A stretch of 64,000 nucleotides of DNA, from the NCBI GenBank assembly GCA_049687015.1, contig JBAVIP010000029.1:115883-179882 (forward strand), written 5' to 3'. Every line of letters starts with the position of its first letter. The stretch's first letter is position 1. The notes beneath the pieces are model-generated. The model was not told the origin of the DNA. It worked only from the letters and a program-made list of their open reading frames with translations, and searched no databases. The DNA is from Methylotenera_A sp049687015. Lineage in GTDB: Bacteria > Pseudomonadota > Gammaproteobacteria > Burkholderiales > Methylophilaceae. A program made the position numbers and the translations under genes. This document shows, in pieces, positions 41,111 through 51,089 of this stretch.

Positions 41111-41724
41111 AAAGCCCCCGACAGTTGTGGGTCGCGCAAGGTCAGCCAATCTATTTCACAATTGGCTTGCATGTTTGCCGCTATATTTTTGCTATTCACC
41201 ACCGCACCAATTGGGCGCTTTATTTCACAATCGCGCACAATAAATGGTGTGGTCTGCTCATGCAGGCCGTCTAGCAGCGCCAATATATCACCTTCATGTA
41301 GCATGTCTAATTTAAGGCTCATCACAGAGCGATTTAGCCTGAAACTACCCAGATTAGGCAAAAAGCCGGGTTTGTAATTCTCTTGCAGGCCAATATTGTA
41401 ATCAATGCTGAATAATTTGTGCTGCGCGTGGATTTTACGCAAAGTTTCTATCCATTCGATACGCCGTTCTTCGCCAATAAAGCCCTTTGCCAGCAAATCG
41501 TTATAGATTGGCAAATACTGAATAATCATCTCTTTTTCCAGGCCCGAAGACTGGTATTTTTGACGCGCCTGGTTGAGCATATTCTGCTGCGTTTGTAAGG
41601 CCGTTTCATTTTTAGTACGGTATTGGTCCGCAAAGCTCACCAGCAAGCCCACCAGTATTAGTGCGCCTCCCAGCCCGATTATCGGAAACTGTAATTTGCG
41701 CCAATCTTGCTGACTTAAGCTCAT
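41107..41724 (-). CDS. PilO/MshJ-like inner-membrane protein
   Basis: The 205-residue protein has a single N-terminal membrane segment (about 15-33), a coiled-coil (about 38-62) and a PilO-like periplasmic domain (about 95-200). It overlaps the next gene by ATGA and the previous by 4 bases. The call rests on architecture and order; no strong motif exists in this family. Confidence 0.65.
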   Translation of the reverse strand: MSLSQQDWRKLQFPIIGLGGALILVGLLVSFADQYRTKNETALQTQQNMLNQARQKYQSSGLEKEMIIQYLPIYNDLLAKGFIGEERRIEWIETLRKIHAQHKLFSIDYNIGLQENYKPGFLPNLGSFRLNRSVMSLKLDMLHEGDILALLDGLHEQTTPFIVRDCEIKRPIGAVVNSKNIAANMQANCEIDWLTLRDPQLSGAL

Positions 41725-43325
41725 GAGCTAGCTCCTGAATTGGCGGTTTTTAACACTATTTTCAGTTTAAATATCGCGGGCGGGCGCTCTGTGGTGGCAT
41801 TTTCATCGGTAGTGCTGCCTTGCAAATTGGCCAGCGAGCTCACGTTAACAGGTTCTTGTAACACCACCACTTGATCAACCAGGTTGTTTTCTCGCAGGCG
41901 ATTCACAAACACATTCACACTGTTTAACGCCGCACGATAATCGCCTGTAAAGCTTTTGATTTCCGCATTGATAAAACCAACCTGAATGAGTTTTGTCGGG
42001 TCATTGTTAGCAGCTACTGGCTGGTTGTTTTGGCTTTGCGCTGGGTTTAGATTACCTTCCTCATCCTTAATCTCTTTATCACTGGTTTGTATCCAGCGTA
42101 TTCTGCTTAAGGCAATCTCGGGTGAAGCCTCAAAAGCGCCGCTCAATACCTGCATTAATTGGCGCGGTGATTGATTATTATTTTTTATTGTTTGTGCCAA
42201 TTCAGCCGCAATTTTCAGCTCGTTACTGGGGATTGGCGTGGTTGGGAAATTTTTCGCAACCTCTTCATATTGCCTTTGTTGTTGCAGAGTTTGTGCAGCA
42301 ATAAGTTGCAACTGGTCTTTTTGTTGATAGCCTTGCCATGCATAAAATGCGGCCAGCACCACGCCAACCGTTACTACACCTGCAGTTGCTATGTTTATTT
42401 TACGGCGCAGATTGTTTAGGCTGTGCATTTTGCTAAACGTTACTGGTGCTAAGTTATCGGGCACATTGCCATTTGCCAACAACTGCATATGCAAAAATTC
42501 AGGATGCGTCTTAACCAGATCAGCAGCAATATGCACGTTTTTGGCGTAGGCCAAAATATCCACTGTCTTACACTCCAGGCCTTGTTCCTGGCTGATGCTT
42601 TTAGCAATTTCTTCATTTGAGCCATCTACCGCTGGCATAACCAATTGCAACGGTGTTTCACTTGAAATTAAACGCTGACTCTGTAAATATAACTGCGTTT
42701 TATCAATTTCTACCAAGTAAAAATAGGCAAGCTGGTTAGGCTTCACGTCTTTCATGGGCACCAAACGGCTCATGCGCAAACGGCCGTTATGCAAATAGGT
42801 TTGACGCAAGCCGGAGGATAATCGCTCACATAACAAAATGTGCGGCGCCATCAGTTTCATTTGGCGCACCGCCACCTGGCTTATCATCGGCAGTAAATAC
42901 ACACCTACCAGTGGAGCATGGCTAGCTTGAATAACATCCATCCAGCCTTGTAAAAAATCGGCATTGCTTAGCGCCACAAATAAAAAATTATCATCTTTGC
43001 GCTTATCAGCTGCGCGATTGATAAAGTGCGCTGCACGATATATGCTATTGCGGTTAAATTGATTAAGCTTGCGATCGACAATTTCGCGCCGCGCGCCGCC
43101 TGTAGTGTGTGGCAGGCTTTCCAGCTTGTAGTCTTCTTCAATCGCATCAACGATTAAATAAATATTGGTGTTGCCATGTTGTGCTAAATATTCGCTGAAC
43201 GCGGTGTAATCTTGATTTGAATTGCTGAAAACAGCATAAGTTTGCAATTTTGTGCCATACCACAAGCCAGCAGTTAGGCTGGTGTTGGTGGCGCATAAAA
43301 TTAATTTTTTCGGATTACTTAACAT
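41721..43325 (-). CDS. MshI/PilM-N-like inner-membrane protein
   Basis: The 534-residue protein has a cytoplasmic part of about 310 residues (LILCATNTSLTAGLWYG at the start), one membrane segment at about 313-330 (IATAGVVTVGVVLAAFYAW), then a periplasmic part with coiled-coil and a ferredoxin-like domain. This is a PilM- plus PilN-like (GspL-like) arrangement in one chain. ATP-binding motifs of PilM are not clear, so the cytoplasmic domain has diverged. It lies between MshG-like and PilO-like genes. Confidence 0.65.
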   Translation of the reverse strand: MLSNPKKLILCATNTSLTAGLWYGTKLQTYAVFSNSNQDYTAFSEYLAQHGNTNIYLIVDAIEEDYKLESLPHTTGGARREIVDRKLNQFNRNSIYRAAHFINRAADKRKDDNFLFVALSNADFLQGWMDVIQASHAPLVGVYLLPMISQVAVRQMKLMAPHILLCERLSSGLRQTYLHNGRLRMSRLVPMKDVKPNQLAYFYLVEIDKTQLYLQSQRLISSETPLQLVMPAVDGSNEEIAKSISQEQGLECKTVDILAYAKNVHIAADLVKTHPEFLHMQLLANGNVPDNLAPVTFSKMHSLNNLRRKINIATAGVVTVGVVLAAFYAWQGYQQKDQLQLIAAQTLQQQRQYEEVAKNFPTTPIPSNELKIAAELAQTIKNNNQSPRQLMQVLSGAFEASPEIALSRIRWIQTSDKEIKDEEGNLNPAQSQNNQPVAANNDPTKLIQVGFINAEIKSFTGDYRAALNSVNVFVNRLRENNLVDQVVVLQEPVNVSSLANLQGSTTDENATTERPPAIFKLKIVLKTANSGASS

Positions 43326-43351
43326 AAGCTTTCAACATAAGCACTCATTCA

Positions 43352-44557
43352 TTAGAGCTTCATTTTACCAAACGAATCGTACACGGGGCCTAGCACTGAC
43401 ATCATAATAAACGCTAAAATCAGCCCCAAAACTACGGTGAGCGCGGGCTCTAGCAGTTTAAGCATTTTTTGCATCAGTTCATTCACATCTCTATCGTAAA
43501 AATAGCTCACATTGAGCAGTGATTTATCCAGCGCGCCGGTGTTCTCACCAACTTTGATCATACGCACCACCAGGGGCGGGAACAGGCCTGCATTGTGAAA
43601 GCTATCAGACATGCTGTCGCCTGCGTTAATCTGGGCATGCACACGGCTGAGCGCATCGGCGATCACACGATTACCTACGATATTCTCGCAAGTTTTAATC
43701 GCCTGCAAAATGGGAATGCCCGTTTGGTACATCAAGGCAAAATAACGCGCAAAACGCGCCATAATAATTTTATGCAGGATCTCGCCCGTTAATGGTAACT
43801 TGAGTTTGATGTAATCAAAACGGTAGCGCGCCTCGGGGCTTTGTCTGATATAGGCTGCCAGGCCGGCAATGACCACAATCGGAACGGTTAAAATCAGCCA
43901 CCAGTATTTTACAAAAGCATTGGAAATAAAAATTAGAATCCTAGTATTTAAAGGCAGCTCTTGGCCAAGACTATTTAAGAATTTCACCATTTCCGGCACT
44001 AAGTAAATCATTAAAAAAGTGACTGCTGCCATCACTACTACAAATACAAACAATGGATAGGCAAGCAGCCGCTTGGTTTGCCCTAATAATTCATCCTGCC
44101 ATTTTAAGGTGTTACATAAGTTATCAAACACCGTAGGCAATTGGCCCGTTTGCTCACCGGCAGCCACTAGGTTTACAAATACTTCATCGAATACATCAGG
44201 GTGTTCTGCCATTGCTTGCGAGAGCATTTTACCGCCTTCTACCTCACCTGCTAGCGCACCCAACACTTTTTGAAAATATGGATTTGCAGTGCTTTCGCGT
44301 AAATCATTTAAACCTTCTAACATTGGCACACCAGCACTGGTAAGCTGCTCAAGCTGAAAGCAAAACATGACTAAATCACGGTTGCTAACTTTGTTTTGTG
44401 AGAAAGCTTTTTTAGATTTTTCGGTCGACTTAAAGGTTATTAAATCTAAACCCATGCGCTCAAGGCGAATCTCTAAATCCGCCTCGTTAATAGCGTCTAT
44501 CTGCCCTTGCGCATGGCGGCCAGTTTGATCAATTGCCCTGTAATTAAAGGTAGCCAC
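43352..44557 (-). CDS. mshG: MshG-like platform protein
   Basis: The 401-residue protein begins FNYRAIDQTGRHAQGQIDA, the N-terminal domain of PilC/MshG. Two T2SSF domains follow, with FCFQLEQLTSAGVPMLEGL, VAAGEQTGQLPTVFDNL, MIKVGENTGALDKSL and LLEPALTVVLGLILAFIMMSVLGPVYD. It is the platform for cluster 2 and pairs with the MshE-like ATPase encoded 40 bases upstream. It differs clearly from the cluster 1 platform protein. Confidence 0.9.
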   Translation of the reverse strand: MATFNYRAIDQTGRHAQGQIDAINEADLEIRLERMGLDLITFKSTEKSKKAFSQNKVSNRDLVMFCFQLEQLTSAGVPMLEGLNDLRESTANPYFQKVLGALAGEVEGGKMLSQAMAEHPDVFDEVFVNLVAAGEQTGQLPTVFDNLCNTLKWQDELLGQTKRLLAYPLFVFVVVMAAVTFLMIYLVPEMVKFLNSLGQELPLNTRILIFISNAFVKYWWLILTVPIVVIAGLAAYIRQSPEARYRFDYIKLKLPLTGEILHKIIMARFARYFALMYQTGIPILQAIKTCENIVGNRVIADALSRVHAQINAGDSMSDSFHNAGLFPPLVVRMIKVGENTGALDKSLLNVSYFYDRDVNELMQKMLKLLEPALTVVLGLILAFIMMSVLGPVYDSFGKMKL

Positions 44558-44597
44558 GGTTTGATTATGATTCTAATTTTCTTAATGCCAAATCTAA

Positions 44598-46304
44598 CTA
44601 ATGAAAGATACGCGCAGTGAGATCAATCACACGCATCACTTCTTCGACACTGGTATAACCTTCTAAAATTCGCCGCACGCCATCATCCGCCAAAGTAGAA
44701 AAGCCTTTTTCAAGTGCCATTTTGCGTAGTTCATCAAAATGCGCGCGCCGTGCGATGAGCGAATCCATATCACTATCAATGCGCAATAACTCCATAATGG
44801 CCATACGGCCACGGTAGCCAGTTTGGTTGCAGCGTTTGCAGCCTTTATGCTTGAATATCTGAATTGCCTCATTGCGCTTAACGCCCAGAATCTTGCGCTC
44901 TTCATCACTTGGTTTGGCAGATTCTTTGCAGTGCGGACAAAGCACGCGCACCAAACGTTGCGCAACCACACCAATAATATTGCCGGCCATAATATCGGGC
45001 GAAATACCAATATCAGTCAACCTTGGAAACGCGCCTAAAGCCGAATTGGTGTGCAACGTGGTAAAAACCTGATGCCCTGTCATAGCCGCACGAAAAGCCA
45101 TGGTGGCGGTATCCGCATCGCGCACCTCGCCCACCAGAATAATGTCCGGGTCTTGCCGCATAATCGAGCGAATGCCGTTGGCAAAATCTACCTTATTCAC
45201 TTCCGCCACCGAGGTTTGCCGCATCTGCGTTACAGGATACTCCACCGGGTCTTCCAAGGTCATAATATTGACAGACTCTGTATTTTGATGCGATAGCAAT
45301 GAATACAACGTCGTGGTTTTACCGCTACCGGTTGGCCCTGTGACCACCAATATACCTTCAGGCCGCGTCATCATCAGCTTAAGTTGTGCTAAAGTGGTTG
45401 TGCGTAGTCCCATGCGCTCTAGCGGAATAATCGATCGTTCACGGTCCAGTACCCGCAAGACGATATTTTCACCATGAATGGTAGGGTGTGAAGACACCCT
45501 GAAGTCAATCGGCCGACCGCATAGATTCATGTTTAGACGGCCATCCTGCGGCGCACGCGTTTCAGCGATATCCATGCCGCTGATTACTTTTAGGCGCACA
45601 GCAACACCTGGCCAATAGCTTTTATGCAAGCTGCGCACCTGTTGCAACACACCATCAATTCTGTAGCGAATACGCAAAAAAGCATATTCTGGCTCAAAGT
45701 GAATATCCGATGCGCCGCGCTTAACCGCATCCATCAACAATGCGCCTACCAGCCGCACCACAGGTTGCGTGTATTCGTCACCTTCGGCAGTTAGGCTTTG
45801 ATAGTCGATTTCACCAGTTTCTATCTCACGTAAAATGCCATCAACCGAGAGCTCATAGCCATAAAATTGGTCAATATGCTCTTCAAGCTGCGCCTCGGCG
45901 GCCAATACCGGTTTAAGCTGAATTTGCCCACCCAGCATGGCGCGCAGCTGGTCTAACGCCACCACGTTAAACATATCCGCCATCGCCACAATCATGGTTT
46001 TGGTTGCGTCTTCATAGGCCACCGGCAACAGATGATAGCGCCGCGAAAAGTCTTCTGGCACCATGCCTAAAGCGTCTACATCGGCCACCACAGTGGTTAA
46101 ATCGATGCTTTCCTGACCAATGGTGTGCGCGACCAGATCGCGCACCATGTTTTCGGATACGAAACCCAAACGCACCAGCTGACGACCAAGCGGAATATTG
46201 TTTTGCTCTTGCTCGATCAAAGCGATGCGCAGCTGATCCTGACTAATCAGGCCCTGCTGTATCATTAATTCGCCTAAGCGTAACTTACGTCTTTGTTCTG
46301 CCAT
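44598..46304 (-). CDS. mshE: MshE-like assembly ATPase
   Basis: The 568-residue protein starts with the MshEN domain. RLGELMIQQGLISQDQLRIA (9-28) matches the cyclic-di-GMP motif RLGxxLxxxG...LxxxLxxQ, and a second partial copy follows (PLGRQLVRLGFVSENMV). The ATPase core has Walker A GPTGSGKT, an Asp box EDPVEYP, Walker B PDIILVGEVRD and a CPHC/CKRC zinc pair. MshE of Vibrio is controlled by cyclic-di-GMP through this N-terminal domain, so the same is likely here. Confidence 0.92.
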   Translation of the reverse strand: MAEQRRKLRLGELMIQQGLISQDQLRIALIEQEQNNIPLGRQLVRLGFVSENMVRDLVAHTIGQESIDLTTVVADVDALGMVPEDFSRRYHLLPVAYEDATKTMIVAMADMFNVVALDQLRAMLGGQIQLKPVLAAEAQLEEHIDQFYGYELSVDGILREIETGEIDYQSLTAEGDEYTQPVVRLVGALLMDAVKRGASDIHFEPEYAFLRIRYRIDGVLQQVRSLHKSYWPGVAVRLKVISGMDIAETRAPQDGRLNMNLCGRPIDFRVSSHPTIHGENIVLRVLDRERSIIPLERMGLRTTTLAQLKLMMTRPEGILVVTGPTGSGKTTTLYSLLSHQNTESVNIMTLEDPVEYPVTQMRQTSVAEVNKVDFANGIRSIMRQDPDIILVGEVRDADTATMAFRAAMTGHQVFTTLHTNSALGAFPRLTDIGISPDIMAGNIIGVVAQRLVRVLCPHCKESAKPSDEERKILGVKRNEAIQIFKHKGCKRCNQTGYRGRMAIMELLRIDSDMDSLIARRAHFDELRKMALEKGFSTLADDGVRRILEGYTSVEEVMRVIDLTARIFH

Positions 46305-46316
46305 TGTTTATCTTAA

Positions 46317-47657
46317 TTATTGAATTGCCGCAATACGCGCTGCTAACGCGGCTTTGTCTATGCTGCTTGTGCTGGAAGCCTGCTCTAGCGCGCGCTGATA
46401 ATATGGCAATGCTAATTTTGGCTTACCCATTTGGTCTAAACTCACCGCCAGATTAAAGGCATTATCTGCGCTGGGATTTAAACTGTAGGCATCAAAATAA
46501 GCCTGTTGCGCAGCTGGCCATTGATTTTGTTCGGCATACAGATTGCCCAGTGCCACGTGTAAGTTTGCATCGTCAGGCTGCTTGGCCAGCATGCTTTTAA
46601 GGTGGCTTTCACTGTTTTGCTCATTGCCTTGCGACTGATTATCTAGCAAAGCCGTTTGTGCGATGCTGTTCCGCGGGTCAACTTCTAACACCTTGCTATA
46701 CCAGCCATTTGCATCTGCCACGCGGCCCTGTCGCGCTGCAATCGCGCCCATGCCCAGCAATGCATCCACATTCCGCACATCGTGCTGCAATACTTGTTTA
46801 TAAAGCTTTTGCGCATCAGCATCTTTACCCGCATTGTAAGCCTCGTAAGCACTCATTAAGGTTGGATTTACACTCGGCTGTGGCTTGCTTTTAGTCACGC
46901 TTATAGAAGCGCTGGGGGAAGCGATAGATTCACCAAATTGCAATTTTTTTGATTTACCACTTTTTTTGTTGGCTTTTGTAGAGACAGATGACTCGCCTGC
47001 CTCTACTGCATTCTCAGCCACTGCAAACTCTTCATCCACGGCTTGAGCTTGTTCTTTCGGCATTTTTTTAGCCCGTTTTTTAATGGGGCTTTCCTGCTTT
47101 TCAGCGATCTGCATGGTGTTGTCAGGCTCAAATACTGCCGGCATTGCTGTCTGTGCTGGTGCATCTGGCATCTCTGGCATAGTTGCACTGGTGTTATTTT
47201 CCGGCTGCGTAGCTGCCTGTTGAACAACAGATGGTTGTGCAAGAGATCGTGGTGGAATCACAACATCCGGCGTGCTATCAATAAACTGGTAATAATAAAG
47301 CCCCACCCCAAGCAATGCTAACAAGCCAGCCCCCGCTATTAACGCCAGCCTTGTATTTTGATTACTTGCTTCGACACCTTTAGCAGAAAATACATTAGCT
47401 GCACTTTTTGATGATAAATTGGTTGGTGATGAATTTGAAGCAGTTGAAGTACCCAATGTATTGCTGCTGTTTTGCTTAGCAACACCGCTGGCCACGGTCG
47501 TGCCAGGCTCCACAATTGAGTTGCCTGCTGGGCTAAGTGATAACTCTAAATCTGAACCTGATTTACTCTGAACTTTGTTTTGGGTTTTATTTTCGGCTTG
47601 TACCTGCTCAGTTTTAGCGTTCTGGGCTTTATCTAGTGCTTTAATTAGCAGACTCAT
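46317..47657 (-). CDS. mshN: MshN-like TPR protein
   Basis: The 446-residue protein begins MSLLIKALDKAQNAK, the typical MshN start. It has a disordered Ser/Asn/Lys stretch, one membrane segment (about 106-124, LALIAGAGLLALLGVGLYYY), a long Pro/Glu/Ala linker and four to five TPR repeats from about residue 270 (YEAYNAGKDADAQKLYKQVL onward). MshN is an inner-membrane protein with periplasmic TPRs that supports the secretin. It lies between mshE and mshL as in MSHA loci. Confidence 0.85.
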   Translation of the reverse strand: MSLLIKALDKAQNAKTEQVQAENKTQNKVQSKSGSDLELSLSPAGNSIVEPGTTVASGVAKQNSSNTLGTSTASNSSPTNLSSKSAANVFSAKGVEASNQNTRLALIAGAGLLALLGVGLYYYQFIDSTPDVVIPPRSLAQPSVVQQAATQPENNTSATMPEMPDAPAQTAMPAVFEPDNTMQIAEKQESPIKKRAKKMPKEQAQAVDEEFAVAENAVEAGESSVSTKANKKSGKSKKLQFGESIASPSASISVTKSKPQPSVNPTLMSAYEAYNAGKDADAQKLYKQVLQHDVRNVDALLGMGAIAARQGRVADANGWYSKVLEVDPRNSIAQTALLDNQSQGNEQNSESHLKSMLAKQPDDANLHVALGNLYAEQNQWPAAQQAYFDAYSLNPSADNAFNLAVSLDQMGKPKLALPYYQRALEQASSTSSIDKAALAARIAAIQ

Positions 47658-47676
47658 GCATCACCCGATTCACTAA

Positions 47677-49539
47677 TTAATTTGCTTCTTCTAACACATT
47701 TTGTAATTGCTGTTCTGGCAAATACTGTTTATAGCTTTGCAATTCGTCGCTTTCTAAACTGGCGCTGGGGATAACCGTTGGACGCAAGAAAATCACCAGC
47801 TCTGTTTTTTGGTTGGCATCATTTTTACCAGTAAACAATTTACCGATGCCAGGAATGTTGGACAAACCCGGCACCTTATCAGAATTACGTTGTATTTCAT
47901 CCTGCATCAAACCGCCTAGCACGGCTGTACTGCCACTGCTTACCTGTAAAATTGATTCCATTTCACGCACCTGAATTTGTGGAATCTGACTGGGAATCGT
48001 AAGTAATTGTGGGTTCGGATCGCGTACAAAACTCAATACCCTGGAAATGGTCGGGCGTACGTTAATATTGACATTGCCCGTGTCATTAATCTGCGGTGTC
48101 ACACTCATCACTACGCCCACAGGAACGGTATTCGGCGTGGTTGTAATGGTTGACAACACACTGCCGCCAACAGAGGCCTGTGATTGTTGCGCTTGCACCG
48201 TAAAATAAACCAAGTTGTCGACCACTTTAAGTACAGCAGTCTGATTGTTCAATACCATCAATTTAGGGCTGGATAACACTTTGGTATCGCCAAACTGTTT
48301 GAGCAAAGTGATAGAAGCCGCAATGTTACCAATGGCGCTGGCTGGATTTAAATAGCCTGCAAATAAGCCTGCTGTTGATGTTATACCAAGTGCGTTCGCA
48401 CCGCCCTGACTGACCGCGCCTGTTTTTGGGTTGAAATTAAACCCCTTAGAGCCAAGCGTTTGCCCAAAAACAAAGCCACTGTTTGTTGGCCCATTATTTA
48501 AGCGGCTCCAATCAATCCCGGCTTGAAAACTGTCGCTTAATCTCACCTCAACGATCGTCGCTTCAATCAGCACTTGGCGCCTTGCACTGCCCATCACCTT
48601 ATCGATAAATTCTTGTACTTTTTGGTGTTGTTTATTGGTAGCACGCACGCTAATCACGCCAGTTTCAGCATTGGCGATCACATTGGCTGCAAATAAGGTT
48701 TTATATTCTGATTTCGCACGTTCGCGGTCTTCTGCTTCCGCTTTTGCGGCATCTGACTGCGTGTTAATGGTGATTGTCGTACCGTTGGCATTTGCAGGTT
48801 TCACGTCGGCTTGATTGTTTGATTGCCCGGCAGTGCCGATGCGCGTCACAATCACCTCTTTATCCGTTTCTGCCAATAAATCTTTAATATTTAGAATTAA
48901 AGATTCCCAAAGATGGTTTTTTGAAGTGCTATCTACGGAGGTGCGTGAGCTATTATTAGCACCATTACCATTAGTAGTAGTGCTATCGCCTATTTGTGCA
49001 GAGCTGGATATTTGGCCATCGGCGCCGATAAAGCTTTTGGTGTCTCGGTTCATGTTCACGTAATCTATTTTGTAATTACGTAATACTGGCTGGTCAGGTG
49101 CTATGTACAGCACATTACCATCCATTTTATAAGTTAAATCCACCTGTTTAGCCAGACGCTCTAAAATGGCTGGCAAGGTCTGATCAACCGCATTCAGCGT
49201 GGCGCGGCCTTGGATAGAGGGGTGTATGTCCACGTTGATTTTGCTTTCACGCGCTAGTGCAAACAAAATCTCCTTTACAGGCACCTCGTTCACCACCACG
49301 CTATAGGTTTGCGCTTTTGTCGTGGCTTTAGGGGGTGGTAACTGCGGACTGCTTCTTACCAGCTTGGGAATAGGCGCAGCTGCGGCTGTTTTATTATCAT
49401 CTTGTGTAGCAGCTTTGCCATCAATATGGCCAGCGGAGGGCTTTATGCCTGACTGATGCGCACAGGCAGTAAACAATAAACCAATAAAAGTAACTAAACT
49501 ATATTTAGCCAAATAAACTTTAATATTATTGTTAAGCAC
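47677..49539 (-). CDS. mshL: MshL-like secretin
   Basis: The 620-residue protein has a lipoprotein-type signal (VTFIGLLFTACAH, Cys at about 26). An N-terminal secretin domain (SVVNEVPVKEILFALARESKINVDIHPS) and a second N-domain interrupted by a Ser/Asn-rich insert (about 175-265) follow. The barrel ends VPGLSNIPGIGKLFTGKNDANQKTELVIFLRPTVI. It forms the outer-membrane pore of the MSHA-like machine. It is clearly distinct from the shorter secretin of cluster 1. Confidence 0.9.
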   Translation of the reverse strand: MLNNNIKVYLAKYSLVTFIGLLFTACAHQSGIKPSAGHIDGKAATQDDNKTAAAAPIPKLVRSSPQLPPPKATTKAQTYSVVVNEVPVKEILFALARESKINVDIHPSIQGRATLNAVDQTLPAILERLAKQVDLTYKMDGNVLYIAPDQPVLRNYKIDYVNMNRDTKSFIGADGQISSSAQIGDSTTTNGNGANNSSRTSVDSTSKNHLWESLILNIKDLLAETDKEVIVTRIGTAGQSNNQADVKPANANGTTITINTQSDAAKAEAEDRERAKSEYKTLFAANVIANAETGVISVRATNKQHQKVQEFIDKVMGSARRQVLIEATIVEVRLSDSFQAGIDWSRLNNGPTNSGFVFGQTLGSKGFNFNPKTGAVSQGGANALGITSTAGLFAGYLNPASAIGNIAASITLLKQFGDTKVLSSPKLMVLNNQTAVLKVVDNLVYFTVQAQQSQASVGGSVLSTITTTPNTVPVGVVMSVTPQINDTGNVNINVRPTISRVLSFVRDPNPQLLTIPSQIPQIQVREMESILQVSSGSTAVLGGLMQDEIQRNSDKVPGLSNIPGIGKLFTGKNDANQKTELVIFLRPTVIPSASLESDELQSYKQYLPEQQLQNVLEEAN

Positions 49540-49658
49540 GACGTGCCTACCCCCAAAGATTTCTATACTTCGATTGTTATCGCATAATTTAGATTAAATT
49601 GCAATACTAACTAATTGAAACTTTTATAAATTTACTTAAATTTACCTTTTTAACAAAT

Positions 49659-51077
49659 TTATTTAGTTTCTTGCAACACCCCAGCAATAGTGCGCAGTTG
49701 CGGACGATTTTTTTGCAACTCGGCTGGCAATTTTTGTAAGGCCTGTGTTGCCTCAAAACGATTGGCAAAACTACCATACAACACGGTTAGAAATGGCTGA
49801 TTATTGACTTTAGTTCTGTACACATAAATATTATCCAGCTCCATTTGCTGGCTTAATCTCTCTAGGTCATTTTTAAGCTGCGAGTCACTGCTTGCGCCCA
49901 TCAATTGAATGCTCACCGTACTGGGTGCCTGGCTAGAGAGCCAAGCCGAGGTGGCGTCTAAACGTTGCGTTAAGATATCCGCCTGCGGGTTTATCGTCGC
50001 GCTTGCTGGCGGGTTGCTGTAAGGGTTTGCTTGCTGCGTTTCTCTGGGCTTGGCCTCAATTGCTGGCACAGTTACTCCCGGTTTGGTTTCTTTTAGCATA
50101 CCTTCGGGTACCACCACAATTTCGGGCTGCTTGGCCAAATTAGTTGACCCTGGATTTGCAGATTTATGTGCCCACATGCTCACCGCATAGCCAAGCGCTA
50201 GACCCAATGCCAGCAGGGCCGCCCACATTAATACTTGAGATTGTTTTGCCTGCTGTTTTAATTTTTCTACACCAAATTCACTATCGGCAATAGCGGCCTG
50301 CACGTGCTTAGGTGTCACTTGATACTCATTATCTGCAAAAGCGGCGAGTAATGATTTATCGGCCAAAATATTTACACGCCGCACCAACCCCTCAGCTGAG
50401 GATGCGATTTTAGAAATCGCCGTGTTTGAAAATAAATGTGGGCCAAAATAACCCGCTGCGCGCAGCCTAAAAATAAGGTATTCACCGATTTCCTTAGTTT
50501 GCAAAGGCACCAGATTAAAGCTGTGCGTAATGCGCTCACGCAGCTGCCGAATATTAGTTTGATTTAAATTTCCATCAAGTTCTGGCTGGCCAAACAGCAC
50601 GATCTGTAACAACTTATCATGCTTGGTTTCCAAGTTAGAAAGCAAACGAATTTCTTCTAAGGTCGCTAGCGGCATACCTTGCGCTTCTTCTACAAAAATC
50701 ACTACTTGTTTACCTGCCGCGTGCCGCGCCAGTAAATGCGTTTGCAGCACTTGCATCACTTTTAAGCGGTCTGCATTTTTAGGCAGTTTAAGTTGCAACT
50801 CAAAGGCAATGGCGTGAAGGATATCTTCTGGCGCGACGCTTGGATTAGCCAGGTAAATGCTCTCGATTTTATCGGGCAGCATGGTCTGCAACATACGGCA
50901 TAACATGGTTTTGCCGCTGCCCACTTCACCCACCACCTTGATAATGCCCTCACCACTATTAATGGCGTAGATTAAGGCCTCCAACACTGCACCGCGATTG
51001 CCGCCGGTATAAAAAACTTCTGTGTTGGGGGTGATTTTGAATGGCGGCTCTTTTAAGCCAAAATGGGCGTAATACAT
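49659..51077 (-). CDS. mshM: MshM/ExeA-like AAA ATPase with SPOR domain
   Basis: The 472-residue protein starts MYYAHFGLKEPPFKITPNTEVFY, the ExeA/MshM start. It has Walker A VGEVGSGKT (about 51-59), Walker B VVIFVEEAQ and an AAA lid. One membrane segment lies at about 284-302. A Pro-rich linker and a C-terminal SPOR-like domain follow (about 390-470, VSIQLMGASSDSQLKNDLER to TVLYGSFANRFEATQALQKLP). ExeA-type proteins rearrange peptidoglycan to seat the secretin, and the SPOR domain would bind peptidoglycan. It is directly upstream of mshL. Confidence 0.87.
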   Translation of the reverse strand: MYYAHFGLKEPPFKITPNTEVFYTGGNRGAVLEALIYAINSGEGIIKVVGEVGSGKTMLCRMLQTMLPDKIESIYLANPSVAPEDILHAIAFELQLKLPKNADRLKVMQVLQTHLLARHAAGKQVVIFVEEAQGMPLATLEEIRLLSNLETKHDKLLQIVLFGQPELDGNLNQTNIRQLRERITHSFNLVPLQTKEIGEYLIFRLRAAGYFGPHLFSNTAISKIASSAEGLVRRVNILADKSLLAAFADNEYQVTPKHVQAAIADSEFGVEKLKQQAKQSQVLMWAALLALGLALGYAVSMWAHKSANPGSTNLAKQPEIVVVPEGMLKETKPGVTVPAIEAKPRETQQANPYSNPPASATINPQADILTQRLDATSAWLSSQAPSTVSIQLMGASSDSQLKNDLERLSQQMELDNIYVYRTKVNNQPFLTVLYGSFANRFEATQALQKLPAELQKNRPQLRTIAGVLQETK

Positions 51078-51089
51078 TCAACACCCTCT

